Assembly: GCA_021776115.1 (NCBI GenBank)
Contig: JAJFGN010000026.1
Location: 1-64,000 of the forward strand
Direction of reading: 5' to 3'
DNA: 64,000 bases
From: Kiloniellaceae bacterium
GTDB taxonomy: Bacteria; Pseudomonadota; Alphaproteobacteria; Kiloniellales; J153
In this document: one piece after another, positions 18,849 to 27,290 of the stretch
Numbering within the stretch: position 1 is the first letter of the stretch
Layout of the letters: the number at the start of each line of letters is the position of its first letter
Made by a program: the position numbers and the translations under genes
Notes under the pieces: generated by a model
What the model saw: only the letters and a program-made list of their open reading frames with translations
What the model was told of the DNA's origin: nothing
Databases searched by the model: none

Positions 18849-19901
18849 ATGCGCGTTCTAGTCACCGGTCACAAGGGCTACATCGGCACGATTCTAGTGC
18901 CGATGCTCATCGACGCCGGGCACGAGGTCGTTGGCCTAGACAACGACCTTTATCGGCGCTGCACTTTCAAGGACGGAATTGTCGAGGTGCCGGAAATCCT
19001 CAAGGATGTCCGCGATGTCGAGGCAAGCGACGTTAAGGGCTTCGACGCCGTTATGCACCTGGCCGGCTTGTCCAACGATCCTCTAGGCGATTTCAATCCC
19101 GAGATCACCTTCGAGATCAATCACAGGGCTTCGGTTCGTCTGGCGCAACTGTCGAAGGAGGCGGGCGTTTCGCGCTTCATCTTCTCCTCCTCGTGCAGCA
19201 ACTACGGTGCGGCTGGAGACGACCTCCTCAACGAGGAGTCAGCCTTCAATCCGGTCACGCCTTATGGGACTTCGAAAGTGCGGGTCGAGCAGGACTTGGC
19301 CAAGATGGCAGATTCCTCCTTCGCGCCCACGTATCTGCGCAACGCCACGGCTTACGGGGTATCGCCGCGGCTGCGCTTCGACCTGGTGCTCAACAATCTG
19401 GTCGCCTGGGCCTTCTGCACCAAACTTGTGTATTTGAAAAGCGACGGCACCCCCTGGCGCCCGGTGGTCCATATCGAAGATATTTCACGGGCCTTCTTGG
19501 CCGTGCTGCACGCGCCGCGCGACGTCATCTACAACGAGGCCTTCAACATCGGCCGCAATGAGGAAAATTACCGCATCCGGGAGATCGCGGAGATTGTCGC
19601 TCAGACCGTGCCGGGTTGTAAGCTCGAGTACGCACCGGGCGCAGGGCCCGACAAACGTTGCTATCGCGTCGATTGCACCAAGGCGATTTCGACGTTGCCG
19701 GAGTTCAAGCCACAGTGGGACGTCCGCAAGGGCGCGCAAGAACTCTACGACGTCTACCAGAAGGTCGGCCTCACGCTGGAAGAGTTCGAGGGCACGCGCT
19801 TCAGCCGGATCGCGCACCTCAAGAGCTTGTTGGATAGCGGTCTCCTCGAAGGCAACCTGCGCTGGCGGACGGACGAAGTTCTCCGCGCGGCCGTGAGCTG
19901 A
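18849..19901 (+). CDS. NAD(P)-dependent sugar epimerase/reductase (extended SDR)
   Basis: The protein has 350 residues, 21 bases after rfbF, with GGGGA upstream. The Rossmann motif is [15 protein letters not shown], and the catalytic Tyr-Lys pair lies in [11 protein letters not shown]. The Ser-region reads [11 protein letters not shown]. 4,6-dehydratases carry Thr-Asp-Glu at this position, and those acidic residues are missing here. This is therefore more likely an epimerase, reductase or other SDR than the missing CDP-glucose dehydratase. Its place in the operon suggests it acts on the CDP-activated sugar before or after methylation. Confidence 0.8.
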   Translation: MRVLVTGHKGYIGTILVPMLIDAGHEVVGLDNDLYRRCTFKDGIVEVPEILKDVRDVEASDVKGFDAVMHLAGLSNDPLGDFNPEITFEINHRASVRLAQLSKEAGVSRFIFSSSCSNYGAAGDDLLNEESAFNPVTPYGTSKVRVEQDLAKMADSSFAPTYLRNATAYGVSPRLRFDLVLNNLVAWAFCTKLVYLKSDGTPWRPVVHIEDISRAFLAVLHAPRDVIYNEAFNIGRNEENYRIREIAEIVAQTVPGCKLEYAPGAGPDKRCYRVDCTKAISTLPEFKPQWDVRKGAQELYDVYQKVGLTLEEFEGTRFSRIAHLKSLLDSGLLEGNLRWRTDEVLRAAVS

Positions 19902-19916
19902 ACGGATCCCTGAATC

Positions 19917-21146
19917 ATGACCGACACATCGCCCGTTTGCCGCTCCTGCGGGTCCGCTGACCTTCTGCCGGTCTTGGACTTAGGCGAGACACCCTTGGCG
20001 GACCAGCTCTTGAACGCCGATCAGCTCGATAAGCCGGAATACATGGCGCTTCTCGATCTGGTGTTCTGTTCCGATTGCGCCCTGGTACAGATCACCGTAT
20101 CGGTTCCGCCGGAGATCCTGTTCTGTAACAACTATCCGTATTTTTCCTCGGTCAATCCCGCACTCATGGAGCACTTTGGATCGAGCGCGCGTGAGATCAT
20201 GGACTCGCGCGACCTGGGGCCGGACAGCCTTGTGGTCGAGGCCGCGAGCAACGACGGCTACATGCTGCGCAATTTCGTCGAGCGCGGTATCCCGGTCCTG
20301 GGCATCGATCCGGCGGATGGGCCGGCCAAGGCGGCCGAGGAAGTCGGGGTAAAAACGCTGAATACCTTCTTCACCACGGATCTCGCTAAGAAGATCAAGA
20401 CGGAGGAGGGCGGCGCGGACCTATTCCTGGCCAATAACGTGCTTGCCCACGTGCCGGACCTCAACGGTTTCGTCGATGGAATCAAGACCCTTCTGAAAGA
20501 CACCGGGGTCGCGGTGATCGAGTGTCCGCACGTGGTCGATTTGGTCGACCATTGCGAGTTCGATACCATTTATCACCAGCATCTTTGCTATTTCTCGGCG
20601 ACCGCGCTCGACAATCTGTTCCGGCGTCACGGGCTTTACCTCAACGAGGTCCGGCATCTCAAGATCCATGGCGGCTCGCTCCGGCTCTTTGTAGAGCCTC
20701 GGGAGAGAGTGGGCGACTCGGTCCGCGATCTGCTGGCTGAGGAGAAGCGCCGTGGTGTCGACCGCATCGACTATTTTCGCGATTTCGCGCGCCGGGTCGA
20801 AGGTGTCAGGACATCGCTTATGAAGCTCCTGGGCGACCTTAAGGCGCAGGGCAAGCGCATCGCCGCTTACGGTGCCGCGGCCAAGGGTACGACGATGATG
20901 AGCTATTGCGGTATCGATAAATCCCATGTCGATTACGTCATCGATCTGAGTAAGTTCAAACAAGGCCGCTTCATGGCCGGCAACCATCTGGAGATATGTC
21001 CGCCGTCGAAATTACTCGACGACAAGCCGGATTACGCCCTGATCCTGGCCTGGAACTTCGCGGATGAGATCATGAAGCAGCAGGTTTCATTTCGCGAACA
21101 GGGTGGGAAATTCATTGTTCCCATACCTGAGCCCAAGGTGGTGTGA
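19917..21146 (+). CDS. NDP-4-keto-6-deoxyhexose C-methyltransferase-like protein
   Basis: The protein has 409 residues. It begins with a zinc-type Cys set (CRSCG ... CSDCALVQI) that forms the putative zinc-binding domain, followed by an SAM-binding domain ([20 protein letters not shown]) and a C-terminal domain containing [26 protein letters not shown] is typical of sugar C-methyltransferases such as TylC3 relatives. These enzymes methylate C3 of a 4-keto sugar, giving branched-chain deoxysugars. It is the first of three tandem relatives and the most canonical. Confidence 0.87.
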   Translation: MTDTSPVCRSCGSADLLPVLDLGETPLADQLLNADQLDKPEYMALLDLVFCSDCALVQITVSVPPEILFCNNYPYFSSVNPALMEHFGSSAREIMDSRDLGPDSLVVEAASNDGYMLRNFVERGIPVLGIDPADGPAKAAEEVGVKTLNTFFTTDLAKKIKTEEGGADLFLANNVLAHVPDLNGFVDGIKTLLKDTGVAVIECPHVVDLVDHCEFDTIYHQHLCYFSATALDNLFRRHGLYLNEVRHLKIHGGSLRLFVEPRERVGDSVRDLLAEEKRRGVDRIDYFRDFARRVEGVRTSLMKLLGDLKAQGKRIAAYGAAAKGTTMMSYCGIDKSHVDYVIDLSKFKQGRFMAGNHLEICPPSKLLDDKPDYALILAWNFADEIMKQQVSFREQGGKFIVPIPEPKVV

Positions 21147-21219
21147 GCCGTTCCCGGTCGGGACGCACCGTATACCCGCCGATACGAATCGCTCTCGTGA
21201 GAGCATGGAGGCATTACAA

Positions 21220-22401
21220 ATGTCAGCGAAGCAAGTTTGCCCGAACTGCGGCACGGCCGGGATGGAGTCGTTTTTCAAGGTGGACGGCGTGCCGGTGCAC
21301 AGTGTCCAGCTACTGAAAACGCGGCAGGAGGCGCTCGACTATCCCAAGGGGAATATAGAGATGGCGTCGTGCCGCTCTTGCGGCTTCGTTTCCAATATCG
21401 CCTTCGATCCCAAGCTGCACGATTACTCGCACGAGTACGAGTCCACTCAGCAGTACTCGCCGACGTTCAACGCCTTCCATAGCCAACTCGCGCAAAGTCT
21501 CGTCGACCGCTACGACCTGCACGGCAAGGAGCTGGTGGAAATTGGGTGTGGGCAGGGTGAGTTTCTGGCATTGCTGTGCGAGGCCGGGGACAACAAGGGA
21601 ATTGGCTTCGATCCCGCGTTCGTGGCGGGGCGCAACCCCGCGGTGGACGGGGAAAACGTCAAGGTCGTGAAGGATTATTATTCCGAGAAATACACCGGCA
21701 CCCAGGGCGATTTTTATTGCTGCAAGATGACGCTGGAGCATATCAGCGACACGCGGAAATTCATCGAGACCGTGCGCCGGGCGATTGGCGATCAGCCCGA
21801 CGCGATCGTCTTTTTCCAGGTGCCCGACGTCAGGCTTATCCTGCGCGAACTCGGTTTCTGGGATATCTATTACGAGCATTGCTCATACTTCAGCCCGCCA
21901 TCGCTCGCGCGGCTGTTCCAGGCCTGCGGCTTCGACGTACTCGATTTGAAGACAGAGTACGGTGACCAGTACCTGATGATCGAGGCGCGCCCGGCGAAGG
22001 GCGCCGTCGCCCCGCTGCCCATTGAGGCTCAGGACTTAGAGGGCATCGCCAGTGACGTTGCTTACTTTTCCGCGAATTGGCGCGCCAAGGTGGATGGCTG
22101 GCGTCAAAAACTGCGCGACATGAAGGCCAGGGGGCAGCGCGCCGTTATCTGGGGCGGTGGATCGAAGGGGGTGGCATTTCTAACCACGCTCGGCATCAAG
22201 GACGAGGTAGCCTACGCGGTGGACATCAATCCACTTAAGCACGGCACCTTCATGGCCGGTACGGGCCAGGAGGTTGTCTCGCCGGAGTTCTTGCGCGATT
22301 ACAAGCCCGACGCGGTCATCGTGATGAATCCAATCTATTGCCGCGAAATAGGTGATCAACTCGAAAGCTTGGACGTTAAGGCGGAGCTATTGACAGCGTG
22401 A
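21220..22401 (+). CDS. C-methyltransferase-like protein, second copy
   Basis: The protein has 393 residues. ATG 21220 is chosen because GGAGG lies at 21207-21211 and the zinc-binding segment (CPNCGTAG ... CRSCGFVSN) follows at once. It has the SAM site VEIGCGQGEFLALLCE, YEHCSYFSPPSLARLFQACGFDV, and the C-terminal IWGGGSKGVAFLTTLG. It is closer to the next gene than to the preceding one, so the pair probably arose by duplication. The conserved zinc and SAM motifs argue that it is active. The substrate is presumably a sugar nucleotide. Confidence 0.82.
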   Translation: MSAKQVCPNCGTAGMESFFKVDGVPVHSVQLLKTRQEALDYPKGNIEMASCRSCGFVSNIAFDPKLHDYSHEYESTQQYSPTFNAFHSQLAQSLVDRYDLHGKELVEIGCGQGEFLALLCEAGDNKGIGFDPAFVAGRNPAVDGENVKVVKDYYSEKYTGTQGDFYCCKMTLEHISDTRKFIETVRRAIGDQPDAIVFFQVPDVRLILRELGFWDIYYEHCSYFSPPSLARLFQACGFDVLDLKTEYGDQYLMIEARPAKGAVAPLPIEAQDLEGIASDVAYFSANWRAKVDGWRQKLRDMKARGQRAVIWGGGSKGVAFLTTLGIKDEVAYAVDINPLKHGTFMAGTGQEVVSPEFLRDYKPDAVIVMNPIYCREIGDQLESLDVKAELLTA

Positions 22402-22432
22402 GCGGCGGCGCCATCACTCCGATCGACTTGCA

Positions 22433-23647
22433 ATGGCTGGGACTCGTGTCATGACGAAGAATGACGGGCATGCGAAGATAGCGGCTTGTCCGGTCTGCGC
22501 TTCGGGCGACGTAGAGGTCTTCGTAAGCCTTCTGGACATTCCCGTTTATTGCAATGTCCTTTGGCCAACCCGGGAAGAGGCGATACAGGCATCGCGCGGT
22601 GACATGCGTTTGGGGTTTTGCCGGGACTGCACGCATATTTTCAACACGGTCTTCGATCCGGCGCTGATCACCTACAGCGAGGACTACGAGAACTCCCTGC
22701 ATTTTTCGCCACGCTTCCGCGCCTATGCCGAATCCCTGGCCAAGCACCTTATCGAAAGCCACAACTTGCGCGGCAAGATCGCGATCGATCTCGGCTGTGG
22801 GCAGGGAGATTTCCTGCGTCTCTTGTGCGAGATGGGTGACGTTAGGGGCATCGGCCTGGATCCGACGCTGGAGGGGGAGCCGGGCGCGCGCCGGACCGAT
22901 GGGCCGATCACCTTTATCAGTGACTCCTATTCGGAGCGTTATGCCGATCTGGGCGCCGACTTGGTGTGCTGCCGGCAGGTGCTCGAACATCTGGGCGCGC
23001 CGCGCGAGATGCTGGCGACGGTCCGCCGGGCGGTGTCCGGCCGGCCGGGGACGGGTATATTCTACGAGGTGCCGAACGCTCTATTCACTCTGCGCGATAT
23101 GGGTATCTGGGACCTGATCTACGAGCACATCTCGTATTTCACGCCCGCTTCCCTGGCACGTGCTTTCGAGCTTTCCGGTTTCGATGTCCGCGATCTGCGC
23201 GAGGCTTACGATGGCCAGTATCTGTGTTTGGAGGCCGTTGTATCGCCAGAGTCCGCGGCGCGGCCTGCGGCCGCCTCCGATCCGGATGGGGTCGCTGCGC
23301 TGGTGGCCAGGTTCGCCGGCGAATACGACCGCCTGATGCTGGGCTGGCGGGACCGCCTGGCCGCGATGGCCCGCGATGGCCGTCGGGCCGTGATCTGGGG
23401 CGCCGGATCCAAGGGCGTCTCGTTCCTCAACGCGGTCAAAGCCGGCGATAGCGTTGCCTGTGTCGCCGATATTTCGCCGCGTAAGCACGGCCTGTATGTC
23501 GCTGGAACTGGACACAAGGTCGTCGCGCCGGAGGCCCTGCGCGACGAATCCCCTGACATGGTCGTCATCATGAACCCCATCTATCAGGACGAGATCGGGA
23601 CTTCGGTCCGAGACCTCGGTCTGGACGCTGAAGTCGTGTGTGTGTGA
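22433..23647 (+). CDS. C-methyltransferase-like protein, third copy
   Basis: The protein has 404 residues from ATG 22433; ATG 22451 is an alternative with equally weak ribosome-binding sequence. The layout matches the second copy: CPVCASG ... CRDCTHIFN zinc-type motif, IDLGCGQGDFLRLLCEMG, YEHISYFTPASLARAFELSGFDV and VIWGAGSKGVSFLNAV. It lies 31 bases after copy two and closes the operon ahead of a hairpin. Copies two and three may act on different sugars, or successively on one, or work as a heteromer. These are inferences. Confidence 0.82.
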   Translation: MAGTRVMTKNDGHAKIAACPVCASGDVEVFVSLLDIPVYCNVLWPTREEAIQASRGDMRLGFCRDCTHIFNTVFDPALITYSEDYENSLHFSPRFRAYAESLAKHLIESHNLRGKIAIDLGCGQGDFLRLLCEMGDVRGIGLDPTLEGEPGARRTDGPITFISDSYSERYADLGADLVCCRQVLEHLGAPREMLATVRRAVSGRPGTGIFYEVPNALFTLRDMGIWDLIYEHISYFTPASLARAFELSGFDVRDLREAYDGQYLCLEAVVSPESAARPAAASDPDGVAALVARFAGEYDRLMLGWRDRLAAMARDGRRAVIWGAGSKGVSFLNAVKAGDSVACVADISPRKHGLYVAGTGHKVVAPEALRDESPDMVVIMNPIYQDEIGTSVRDLGLDAEVVCV

Positions 23648-23665
23648 TTGACGACAGTTTCCCCG

Positions 23666-23688
23666 GATTCCCCGGACGGTCGGGAATC
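23666..23688 (+). terminator. Hairpin after the methyltransferase operon
   Basis: A perfect 7-base-pair stem, GATTCCC at 23666-23672 and GGGAATC at 23682-23688, lies 18 bases after the last stop. There is no run of T after it, so it may be a weak terminator or an mRNA 3' end stabiliser. A separate 13-base palindrome, TCAACCGGGTTGA, at 23700-23712 lies between it and the next promoter and could be an operator. Confidence 0.45.
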
Positions 23689-23740
23689 TCGGACCTTACT
23701 CAACCGGGTTGAATCGCCTCTAGTTTCCTGCCGGTGCCGC

Positions 23741-23778
23741 ACTTGGTGACAAATGGGTCGCCGGGGGCGATAGTTATG
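23741..23778 (+). promoter_or_regulatory. Promoter element, copy A (probable leaderless start)
   Basis: This is a 38-base element matching copy B at 25717-25754 in 33 positions. It contains GTGACA at 23746-23751, a 17-base spacer and GATAGT at 23769-23774, which fits a sigma-70-type -35/-10 pair. The gene start ATG 23781 begins seven bases after the -10 box, so transcription should start at or next to the A of ATG. No ribosome-binding sequence precedes the gene, which agrees with a leaderless message. Confidence 0.6.
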
Positions 23779-23780
23779 GC

Positions 23781-24848
23781 ATGTGCTCGCGATTGACATG
23801 CCTGTTTAGGTTGTTGGTCAGTTATCATTGGCCGCGCGCGCTTCTGTTCGCGATCGGAATTTGCGTACTCGCGAGCGTGGCTCGAGGCTCGGCGGCGCAA
23901 GAACAGCCTTACAAATCGGCCGATCCAGGATATCCCTATTCGGTCTACAGGGAAGTGGCGGAGGACGTCCTTGCTTTGGGTCTGTCGCCCGACGACGGCC
24001 GAACCCTAAGTTGCGCGCACAATTATTACGGGCAAAATCCTTGTTTAAGTTCGATCAGTCTTTGGCGGGATTTTGCCGATCGGCACCAGCTCAAGCGGGA
24101 TCGGGTCAGCGCAAAGATCTTTCAAGCCTATATCCGGCGCGACTACCGCTTGGGCGACCGGCTTTATGCCAGAATGAAGGGTTACGAGCTGCCGCCGCAC
24201 GGGGGCTATGAAGGGCCGGGCTTGGAGGTCCTGGCATTCGATCTGGACCCGGACTCCAATCAGGAGCACGGGTGCGAAAATAATCTCTTCTCGGATTTTC
24301 CTTGCAAGCAGTCGGCCCAGGCCTGGGAAACTTTCTCCAAAAAGCACGGGCTACCGCAGAACCGCGAGGGTGGTGCCGTATTTCAGGCTTACATAAATGG
24401 CGATTTCGTCAGGGGAGATCGCCTCTATGCCTCACTTACCGGGCGGCGCACTCAATTCGAAATTGTCCACTCAGGCATCGGCAACGAAGTCATGGCCTTG
24501 AACATGGGAGTCTCGACCTCGGAGCGCGATGCCTGCGACATCGACCCCTTCGGCTTCAATCCCTGCAACGGCGCGACCCGTGTCTTGCGTAATTTTGCCA
24601 AGAAGTACGGCCTGGAAGCGAACCGGACTGCCGGTAAGCTTTTGCAGGCCTACGCGAACGGCGACTTGGAGCGTGGCGACAGGCTCTACGCTTCCGCCAA
24701 AGGTATTGCGGTCGATATGCTCCTGGACCAATACCTGGGACCGGACCGAAAGAAAGAACGCAAAGTCCCACGCCTGATCATCGATATCCGGGCCGAGCGT
24801 CTCGGCCCGATTCTCCGCCTACCGCATGAATTGTCTCTAGAGGGATGA
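23781..24848 (+). CDS. Secreted triple-repeat protein with CX9C motifs, unknown function
   Basis: The protein has 355 residues. The N-terminus is hydrophobic (about 18-38) and ends near ARGSAAQ, a likely signal peptide. The rest holds three related repeats with an exact spacing of 87 residues. Cys pairs lie at 78/88, 165/175 and 252/262, each separated by nine residues and followed after about 37 residues by GDRLYA at 125, 212 and 299. Shared positions include W/L-R-x-F-A-x-K-x-G-L, FQAY and GD. Paired Cys in an exported protein suggests disulphides or a bound cofactor in the periplasm. I do not recognise the family. It precedes a TolA-like gene by 13 bases, so the two are probably co-transcribed. 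Confidence 0.75.
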   Translation: MCSRLTCLFRLLVSYHWPRALLFAIGICVLASVARGSAAQEQPYKSADPGYPYSVYREVAEDVLALGLSPDDGRTLSCAHNYYGQNPCLSSISLWRDFADRHQLKRDRVSAKIFQAYIRRDYRLGDRLYARMKGYELPPHGGYEGPGLEVLAFDLDPDSNQEHGCENNLFSDFPCKQSAQAWETFSKKHGLPQNREGGAVFQAYINGDFVRGDRLYASLTGRRTQFEIVHSGIGNEVMALNMGVSTSERDACDIDPFGFNPCNGATRVLRNFAKKYGLEANRTAGKLLQAYANGDLERGDRLYASAKGIAVDMLLDQYLGPDRKKERKVPRLIIDIRAERLGPILRLPHELSLEG

Positions 24849-24861
24849 GGTTCAGGTCGCG

Positions 24862-25692
24862 GTGGCTAGTAAGCGTACCTTTTTTAGCCGCGCAAAGAAT
24901 GGGCCGCCAAGGTCGGGCCAAATTGTCCCGAGCGCATCGCCACCCATCTTGTCCAAGGATCCCAGGCTTGCCGGCTTGGCAACCATTCTCGCCGGCGGCC
25001 TGCATGTCGTCGCCGTTGTCGCCGCACTGAATTTTCTTGAACTCGGACGGCGGCACGATCAGCTTTCCCTGATCCCAGTGCAGATGGTTTTCGTCGAGCC
25101 AGAGCCCGAACCCGAGCCAGAGCCCGAACCCGAGCCAGAGCCCGAACCCGAGCCAGAGCCCGAACCCGAGCCAGAGCCAGAGCCAGAGCCAGAGCCCGAA
25201 CCCGTTCTGCCACCGATCCCAAGGGCCAAGCCAGTGTTGCCCAAGGAACCAATTCCCGATCCGCCGCAGATTGCCCTGCCTAGGATAGTGGAGCCCGAGA
25301 CTCCACCTGGGAAATCGGAGCCCGAGCCTGAGGAAACGGCCCCAGGGGTGACAATGGTTGGCGAGGCGTTGGACGACGCGGCGGCGCAAGATCTGGCAAT
25401 CCTGCAGGAACTGGCGGCGGCGATACGGGCGCAAATCGCGCGCTGCTGGCCCGGCTCAAAGTCCGCGACTCTGGCGGCGGGAGATCCCGTAGTCATCGAC
25501 GTTTCGCTGAACCGGAGCGGGTCGGTCCGTAAGGCCTATGTCACGGAAGTTGAGCGTCGTCTAAAGGACCAGAGCTATCGTCAGACTGCGGACGCCGCCC
25601 AAGGGGCGATTCTAGAGTGCGCGCCCTTCAAACTGCCGCCTGAGCAATACGTTTATTGGCGAGAATTGACCCTGCGTTTTTTGGGCAGGTAG
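24862..25692 (+). CDS. TolA/TonB-like envelope protein with Glu-Pro spacer
   Basis: The protein has 276 residues from GTG 24862. A single hydrophobic segment (about 32-56) anchors it in the inner membrane. A rigid arm of 18 Glu-Pro units follows (residues 79-114), then a Pro-rich linker, then a C-terminal domain of about 90 residues. That domain, with [24 protein letters not shown] and [11 protein letters not shown], resembles the alphaproteobacterial TolA/TonB C-terminus. Such proteins span the periplasm and pull on outer-membrane partners using a Tol/ExbBD-type motor. No motor genes are nearby, and the main tolA is expected in a tol-pal operon elsewhere. The partner here may be the triple-repeat protein, which is inference. 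Confidence 0.78.
   Translation: MASKRTFFSRAKNGPPRSGQIVPSASPPILSKDPRLAGLATILAGGLHVVAVVAALNFLELGRRHDQLSLIPVQMVFVEPEPEPEPEPEPEPEPEPEPEPEPEPEPEPEPEPEPVLPPIPRAKPVLPKEPIPDPPQIALPRIVEPETPPGKSEPEPEETAPGVTMVGEALDDAAAQDLAILQELAAAIRAQIARCWPGSKSATLAAGDPVVIDVSLNRSGSVRKAYVTEVERRLKDQSYRQTADAAQGAILECAPFKLPPEQYVYWRELTLRFLGR
25096..25203 (+). repeat. In-frame 6/18-base tandem repeat encoding (Glu-Pro)18
   Basis: This 108-base stretch alternates GAG/GAA with CCA/CCC. Much of it follows an 18-base unit, GAGCCCGAACCCGAGCCA, repeated about four times. A run of shorter 6-base units (GAGCCA) follows. All unit lengths are multiples of three, so copy-number change would lengthen or shorten the protein arm without a frameshift. 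Confidence 0.9.
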
Positions 25693-25716
25693 CGCCATGC
25701 AGGCGCGACACGCCTT

Positions 25717-25754
25717 ACTGGGTGACAAATGGGCCGTTGGGGCCGATAGTTATG
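25717..25754 (+). promoter_or_regulatory. Promoter element, copy B (probable leaderless start)
   Basis: This second copy of the 38-base element has GTGACA at 25722-25727, a 17-base spacer and GATAGT at 25745-25750. ATG 25758 begins eight bases after the -10 box, the expected transcription start. It overlaps no coding sequence, since the TolA-like gene ends at 25692. The same box sequences, spacing and distance to ATG as copy A argue that both genes answer to one signal. Confidence 0.6.
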
Positions 25755-25757
25755 TCA

Positions 25758-26288
25758 ATGGCGATTGAGGAAACCTTGCCACTCGGCGTGGTGCTGGAGC
25801 GGCGTAAGATCGACCACCCGTGGCAGGACGTTTCTTGGCGTCCGGTCGGGGTCATACCGGGCGCGCCCGCTTGCGATCCGAGGGGGCCTTGGAAACGGTT
25901 GCGTAACGGGGACGGCTGGGAACATTACCACTGCGGGACCTTGCCGCTGTTGCTGTTCCGCAAGGAGACGGAGGCCTACAAGGTCAATCTGTCCCAGCAA
26001 ACGCCGCGCATATTCGTGGTCCTGCGCGGCGAGGAGGAAGCCGACGCGGCGCACGATGTCGTGCCCTTCCTGGTGACCGCCAGCCCATTTGAGGCGCAGG
26101 ATTATCTCGATAGCGGGGAGGAGATTGTCGAGGCCGTGCCCATGCCGCCGGATGTTATCGCCTTCGTTGAGAGCTATGTCGAAGAGCACCATGTCGACGA
26201 GCCATTCTACAAACGCAAACGCAAACCGCACGACCCGAACGACAGCGGCTTCGCCCGCAAACCACCTGTGAGCGCGCGCGATGGATGA
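25758..26288 (+). CDS. DUF3305 domain protein (formate dehydrogenase-associated)
   Basis: ATG 25758 is preferred because it fits the leaderless promoter just upstream; ATG 25752 is in frame but would fall before the predicted transcript start. The protein has 176 residues without a signal peptide. LGVVLERRKIDHPWQDVSWRPVGVIPG is the recognisable DUF3305 opening, and the C-terminus is basic and Pro-rich (KRKRKPHDPND). DUF3305 genes typically precede DUF3306, TorD and formate dehydrogenase subunits, so a maturation or assembly role is likely though unproven. The stop overlaps the DUF3306 start. Confidence 0.8.
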   Translation: MAIEETLPLGVVLERRKIDHPWQDVSWRPVGVIPGAPACDPRGPWKRLRNGDGWEHYHCGTLPLLLFRKETEAYKVNLSQQTPRIFVVLRGEEEADAAHDVVPFLVTASPFEAQDYLDSGEEIVEAVPMPPDVIAFVESYVEEHHVDEPFYKRKRKPHDPNDSGFARKPPVSARDG

Positions 26289-26950
26289 ACTCAATGGCTG
26301 AGTCGGACGAGAGATTCGCCTCGCGCTGGTCACGCCGTAAGCGCGACGCGGAAGTCAAGGAGCCGGCGGAACCTCTGGCTCCAGCCGGATCTCAAGGTGC
26401 GCTTGCGGAAAGCGAGGCCCCGGCGGCGGGGTTGGAGTCGAACGGAAATCTCCCTGAATCCGAGACGGTGGAGGTGCCGGATCCCGATACCCTGGATGCC
26501 GATGCCGACTTCACCGTCTTTCTCAAGGACGGCGTGCCCGAGGCCATTCGCCGCCGCGCCCTGCGGCGGTTGTGGCGTCTCAATCCCGTATTCGCGAATT
26601 TGGACGGATTGAATGACTACGACGACGACTTCACCGATGCTGCGACCGTCGTTGAGGGACTAAAGACTCTTTATCAGGTCGGCAAGGGCTTCGTTGTGGA
26701 TGAGGACGAAAAGGCGGAGGAGGCCGTGCAATCCGAGAGCGAGGCTGAGACAGCCGCTGAAGGAGTCGATGAGCCACTTACCGAAGATACCAGTTTGCTT
26801 GACGATGAAGCTGGGACGGAACCCCTAGGGCTCGACTCGCATACCGCGCTGGCGCCAGTCGCCGAAAAAGTAAGTCAGAATCTCGCGCCCGAACCCGGAA
26901 ATCATCGGCGCAGCGCATTAGCACGGCGCTGGGGTAACGTCAGCGACTAA
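26285..26950 (+). CDS. DUF3306 domain protein (formate dehydrogenase-associated)
   Basis: The protein has 221 residues; ATG 26285 overlaps the DUF3305 stop, and ATG 26294 is an alternative. It has the DUF3306 pattern: FASRWSRRKRDAEVK near the start, then ALRRLWRLNPVFANLDGLNDYDDDFTDA in the middle. The flanks are Glu/Ala-rich and probably disordered, and the C-terminus is basic with RRSALARRWGN. The family is known almost only from its link with formate dehydrogenase genes; biochemical function is unknown. Overlap with DUF3305 suggests the two proteins act together. Confidence 0.82.
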   Translation: MNSMAESDERFASRWSRRKRDAEVKEPAEPLAPAGSQGALAESEAPAAGLESNGNLPESETVEVPDPDTLDADADFTVFLKDGVPEAIRRRALRRLWRLNPVFANLDGLNDYDDDFTDAATVVEGLKTLYQVGKGFVVDEDEKAEEAVQSESEAETAAEGVDEPLTEDTSLLDDEAGTEPLGLDSHTALAPVAEKVSQNLAPEPGNHRRSALARRWGNVSD

Positions 26951-27112
26951 TTTTCTTTTGGGCTAATAATCATACCACTTGATTCGAAATGCCGGTTGTA
27001 ATCAGAGTCAAAGCGGGGCATTTGGCCGCTGCCTTCATGTCCAAACCTCTTTGTGCATACTTTTGACGCTTAGCGGTAATTTGCGTCTTCGCGGGTGCAG
27101 CAACGCATTTTC

Positions 27113-27141
27113 TTGACAGGTTAACCAAAAACTTTTCTAAT
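27113..27141 (+). promoter_or_regulatory. Sigma-70-like promoter ahead of torD/fdh
   Basis: TTGACA at 27113-27118, a 17-base spacer containing GGTTAACC, and TCTAAT at 27136-27141 make a near-consensus pair in an AT-rich gap. The predicted start is about 27148, giving a leader of about 140 bases before the preferred TorD start at 27291. It probably drives torD and the Tat and catalytic subunit genes separately from DUF3305/3306. Confidence 0.6.
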
Positions 27142-27290
27142 TTCTTTCTGAGCGCGAGAAAAACCTTTGAAGAATAATGGTTTTTGCGCGCTTCGGACTC
27201 GGCTTTTCGAAGCCCGGTCAAGTAAGGGGCAAAAAAGACCGAATTAATCGGTCTGCGGTCGCCCACTCAAAGGGCCTTAGGGAGGACCGT

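Noticed and set aside
18849-19901. SDR gene as a CDP-glucose 4,6-dehydratase
   Set aside because: The Thr-Asp-Glu dehydratase motif is replaced by Ser-Cys-Ser-Asn, so the call was kept to a general epimerase/reductase.
25096-25203. Short tandem repeats as a possible CRISPR array
   Set aside because: There are no spacers; the units are in-frame Glu-Pro codons within one gene.
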